Assembly (NCBI GenBank): GCA_020635855.1
Contig: JACJYZ010000004.1
Span: 496,001-560,000, forward strand
Length of the DNA: 64,000 bases
Reading direction: 5' to 3'
Origin: Flavobacteriales bacterium
GTDB lineage: Bacteria > Bacteroidota > Bacteroidia > JACJYZ01
The position numbers were made by a program, and so were the translations under genes. Of this stretch, positions 61,464 to 64,000 are shown one piece after another. The notes below the pieces were generated by a model that saw nothing but the letters and a program-made list of their open reading frames with translations, did no database searches and had not been told where the DNA came from. How positions within the stretch are numbered: position 1 is the stretch's first letter; every line of letters begins with the position of its first letter.

Positions 61464-62374
61464 AGTTCCACGTGGAACATAATGAACAAGTTTTGAGTTG
61501 TCCTATTTGCGGTTCATCTCAATTCACAGTTCTAGTCAAGTGTGAAGACCACACCGTGAGTCACATCGACTTTCTTATCCAGCTTTGCAACAATTGTGAT
61601 CTGGGTATAACAAGCCCAAGACCCCCTATTGCCGATCTTGGAAAATTTTACGAAAGCGAAGCATACATATCTCATTCCAATACGAACAAAGGAATTATTT
61701 CGAAACTGTACCACCTGGTTCGCGAGGTGGCCGTTAAACAAAAATGCCGTCTGGTCGAAAAATACAGTCCACACGGTAAACTTTTGGATATAGGCTGTGG
61801 AACCGGGCAATTTCTTTCTGCATGTAAAGACCGTGGGTGGCAGGTCATGGGGCTTGAACCTAATGAAAAGGCACGAGCATATGCGAAAGAGGTGCTACGA
61901 GTTCCCGTGGAAGATATCTCTGAACTCCCTAAGCTACCTATCGGAGATTTTCAGGCCATTACCATGTGGCACGTATTGGAACACATTCCGGATTTAAACC
62001 ATCACCTGGATACCATTCATACCCTTCTTGCCGATGATGGAACATTGTTCATTGCCGTACCAAACAAAAATGCAGCCGACGCAAAGTATTATGGCTCTCA
62101 TTGGGCTGCATATGATGTACCCAGACATCTTTGGCACTTTTCTCCCCATGCCATGAATTTGCTACTTAATAAACATGGCTTTGCCCTCAGTCATATTCTT
62201 CCCATGTTGTTTGATTCATATTATGTAAGCCTGTTGAGTGAGAAATACAAGGGCAGTTCTCAGCTCACCCAATTGATCACCGGTTTTTTGAACGGCTGGC
62301 GCTCAAACCGACATGGAAAAAAGGATGGGAACTATTCCAGTCTCATTTACATCGCCAAAAAATTAAAACAATAG
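61460..62374 (+). CDS. Class I SAM-dependent methyltransferase with zinc-ribbon start
   Basis: A 304-residue methyltransferase of the Methyltransf_23 type. Residues 14-48 contain CPICGSS...CNNCD, a four-cysteine zinc ribbon. Motif I is GKLLDIGCGTGQFLSACKDRGWQVMGLEPNEKARAYAKE (about 106-144), and MWHVLEHIPDLNHHLD is motif IV/post-II. Such enzymes often modify sugars or quinone-like compounds; the substrate is unknown. The start overlaps the mnmG stop (ATGA). Codons 2-7 (KFHVEH) are written by the second parS-like site. Confidence 0.85.
   Translation: MKFHVEHNEQVLSCPICGSSQFTVLVKCEDHTVSHIDFLIQLCNNCDLGITSPRPPIADLGKFYESEAYISHSNTNKGIISKLYHLVREVAVKQKCRLVEKYSPHGKLLDIGCGTGQFLSACKDRGWQVMGLEPNEKARAYAKEVLRVPVEDISELPKLPIGDFQAITMWHVLEHIPDLNHHLDTIHTLLADDGTLFIAVPNKNAADAKYYGSHWAAYDVPRHLWHFSPHAMNLLLNKHGFALSHILPMLFDSYYVSLLSEKYKGSSQLTQLITGFLNGWRSNRHGKKDGNYSSLIYIAKKLKQ
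61464..61479. promoter_or_regulatory. parS-like site 2
   Basis: AGTTCCACGTGGAACA is the palindrome TGTTCCACGTGGAACA except for its first base. It lies in the first codons of the methyltransferase gene, 1897 bp after site 1. Confidence 0.7.
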
Positions 62375-62626
62375 GCTGCAAACCCTTTACTGGCAAACCT
62401 CTCCAGCCATACCTCCGTATATTTAATTTCCGGCACTTTCATTCCCTCGCCTAACATCGGGTACCAAAAACGCATTCCATCGCTTAAATCGCACGCTTAC
62501 AAGCCACTTCTAGTAAGCTGCCACGACCCCATTTCTGTTAATATGCTATATATCAACAATTTATGTGATTTTCCGCCGAATTTGTATCTTTTTGTTGGTC
62601 CTCAGTTATGATCATAAAGCTTGTCC

Positions 62627-63640
62627 ATGAAACACATCATTCTTTTTTTCGCTCTCATGTTATCGGTGATCTCATCCCAGGCACAACCTTTTGCTCATCT
62701 TGTCAACGGTAGTTTTAATGATAATGAAATCATGACCTATACACCCAAGAATGCAAAATGGTATCGCGAAAAAAAGATCAAAGGGGTCAATGAGTTTCGC
62801 ATACGAGCCACCAATGGTCGGATCATTAACAAACGACTTGCCCTCACCCAGATATTTGATTCACGTGGATTAAATACCGGCATTGATATATATTCCGACA
62901 AAGGCATTCTTATCAATCATTACGATTATGCTTACAACGATAGCCTACGCCTGACTCTTTCATCCCTTCACAAGAAAGGTTCTCCAAAATGGCGAAGAGA
63001 ATATGATTACGAGAATCAAACCCGGCTAACCTCCAGCCACAGTCTTGCTGGAAAGAAGAACAAGCTGCAAAATACATGGCAGTACACCTACCTTCCTGAT
63101 GGTGAAAAAGCGGAGGCAAGCCTATATAATCGTCATGGGAAACTAGTAACTGCCTACTCATTTCTATGCGATACCAAAGGAAAAAAAGAAGATTTAAAAG
63201 ACACCGTTCAGCTTTGCCGGGAGGAATCCTATACGCCTGATGGCCTGAGGTTGGTGGTGCATATGCAAACCTTCAGTAAAAATAAAAGCATTCGCCAATT
63301 GTACTATTACCGCCCTGACCAAGTGCTTGTGAAATATGAATCCTATGGAAATGAAGGCGAACTCATAGCCAGGGCTGACTATACCTATGCCGATGATGAC
63401 CAACTCATCAAGATTCTTCGTTACACTGCTCGCCACAAAATAACCACTACAACCCTTATTACCACAGCAAGTACAGCAGATGGGAAAGTAACACAACAAG
63501 ACATTTCAAACGACAGAAATAACAAAACACAGACCTATATCAGCCGGTACAATGCCCAGGGATTGATAGTTGAATCACAGTATCTCGCCAACGGAAAATC
63601 ACGTAGGCACCGACAATTGGAATATACCTTTTATGAATAG
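62627..63640 (+). CDS. Secreted YD-repeat-like protein
   Basis: A 337-residue protein with signal peptide MKHIILFFALMLSVISSQAQ; the ATG at 62627 is preferred over a TTG two codons before. The body consists of short beta repeats with a Y-D/E-x-x-G/N pattern (KWRREYDYENQTRLTSSH, TWQYTYLPDGEKAEASLYNRHGKLVTAYSF, YYYRPDQVLVKYESYGNEGELIARADYTYADDDQLIK, YISRYNAQGLIVESQY), like RHS/YD-type or MORN-type tandem hairpins. No sorting domain, so it is probably periplasmic or on the outer membrane. It is AT-rich at its start; the promoter is unclear (TATCTTTTTG near 62585). Confidence 0.78.
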   Translation: MKHIILFFALMLSVISSQAQPFAHLVNGSFNDNEIMTYTPKNAKWYREKKIKGVNEFRIRATNGRIINKRLALTQIFDSRGLNTGIDIYSDKGILINHYDYAYNDSLRLTLSSLHKKGSPKWRREYDYENQTRLTSSHSLAGKKNKLQNTWQYTYLPDGEKAEASLYNRHGKLVTAYSFLCDTKGKKEDLKDTVQLCREESYTPDGLRLVVHMQTFSKNKSIRQLYYYRPDQVLVKYESYGNEGELIARADYTYADDDQLIKILRYTARHKITTTTLITTASTADGKVTQQDISNDRNNKTQTYISRYNAQGLIVESQYLANGKSRRHRQLEYTFYE

Positions 63641-63674
63641 CAAGGCGGTTATCTTAGCGTCGAATTCCGATCGA

Positions 63675-64000
63675 ATGTCCACCACATCCAGATACCATGT
63701 CAGCGATGTACGTATCTCCGAGGAGCTTGCGTGGATTGAAGCTGCAAAGAAGGATCCGGCCGCATTCGAACCGCTGTATAACAGGTATCATGAACCTATA
63801 TTCAGATACATCCTGCAGCGGGTTACGGATAAGGATGCCGCATTCGATGCCACTGCCGATGTATTCCTAAAAGCACTCCTCAATCTTTATCGTTTTGAGT
63901 TTCGCGGGGTGCCTTTTTCTTCCTGGCTTTACCGCATAGCTGCAAACGTATTGAACGATCTTTTCAAGTCCCGAAAAGTTAGGCGAGCCATTCACATTGA
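63675..64000 (+). CDS. RNA polymerase sigma factor, ECF type (3' truncated)
   Basis: An open frame from ATG 63675 to the window end gives 108 residues. The sequence AAKKDPAAFEPLYNRYHEPIFRYILQRVTDKDAAFDATADVFLKALLNLYRFEFRGVPFSSWLYRIAANVLNDLFKSRK is sigma-70 region 2: the FEPLYNRYH core-binding start, the DATADVF and FRGVPFSSWLYRIAANVLNDLF -10 recognition helix. Region 4 lies beyond the window. It starts 34 bp after the YD-like gene on the same strand. The anti-sigma factor, if any, would be downstream. Confidence 0.88.
   Translation, partial: MSTTSRYHVSDVRISEELAWIEAAKKDPAAFEPLYNRYHEPIFRYILQRVTDKDAAFDATADVFLKALLNLYRFEFRGVPFSSWLYRIAANVLNDLFKSRKVRRAIHI

Overview
The window looks like a chromosomal segment of a member of the Bacteroidota, probably close to Flavobacteriales. 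Five things point there: many secreted proteins end in type IX secretion system (T9SS) sorting domains (type A, and the type B gliding-motility-associated form); there are SprB-repeat adhesins with PorP/SprF partners; promoters fit TTG-N18/20-TAnnTTTG; the carbamoyltransferase of arginine synthesis is of the N-acylornithine type; and the ybeY-mnmG neighbourhood is of a kind common in that phylum. Base composition is moderate and mostly even, with one clearly AT-rich insert at about 27.9-29.5 kb.

Layout. 1-2.0 kb: the end of an OmpA-DUF2914 envelope protein and a T9SS type B secreted protein. 2.0-6.3 kb: leucine operon leuA-leuC-leuD-leuB on the minus strand. 6.5-8.1 kb: a helical protein of unknown function. 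8.1-8.5 kb: a tandemly duplicated, hairpin-bearing element of unknown nature. 8.6-16.8 kb: a complete eight-gene arginine operon on the minus strand, GNAT-argG-argC-argD-argF'-argB-argE-argH, with tight overlaps; the specificity residue of ArgF' predicts succinylated rather than acetylated intermediates. 17-21.4 kb: a peptide-binding lipoprotein, a secreted protein, methylmalonyl-CoA epimerase, a HAD phosphatase and a CAT-anticodon tRNA.

21.6-36.7 kb is an accessory, surface-protein region: T9SS cargo (repeat protein, GH18 chitinase, a 1536-residue SprB/PKD adhesin, others), a PorP/SprF-like barrel, a HEAT-like protein, and an AT-rich KAP-family P-loop NTPase flanked by perfect 21-bp inverted repeats. 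Those repeats belong to a small dispersed family (unit about 13 nt, usually doubled) found only between genes from 23 to 37 kb. 36.9-50 kb: a DEAD-box helicase, citrate synthase, a SprB-like/SprF pair, a probable metal-uptake module (His/Cys-rich small protein, TonB-dependent receptor, surface lipoprotein), a second TonB receptor and T9SS cargo. 50-55 kb: CoA-type Nudix hydrolase, ogt, tRNA-Cys, and an operon gltX-glnS-folB.

55-64 kb: a large DUF4175 membrane/coiled-coil protein, an RsbW-like ATPase, ybeY, mnmG and a SAM methyltransferase, then a secreted YD-like protein and the start of an ECF-type sigma factor. Two near-perfect parS-like sequences bracket mnmG, which suggests that this end of the window lies near the chromosome's partition/origin region.

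Start codons were moved inward from the longest reading frame where a signal peptide, a family N-terminus or a promoter demanded it. All functional statements rest on sequence motifs read by eye; no database search was possible.
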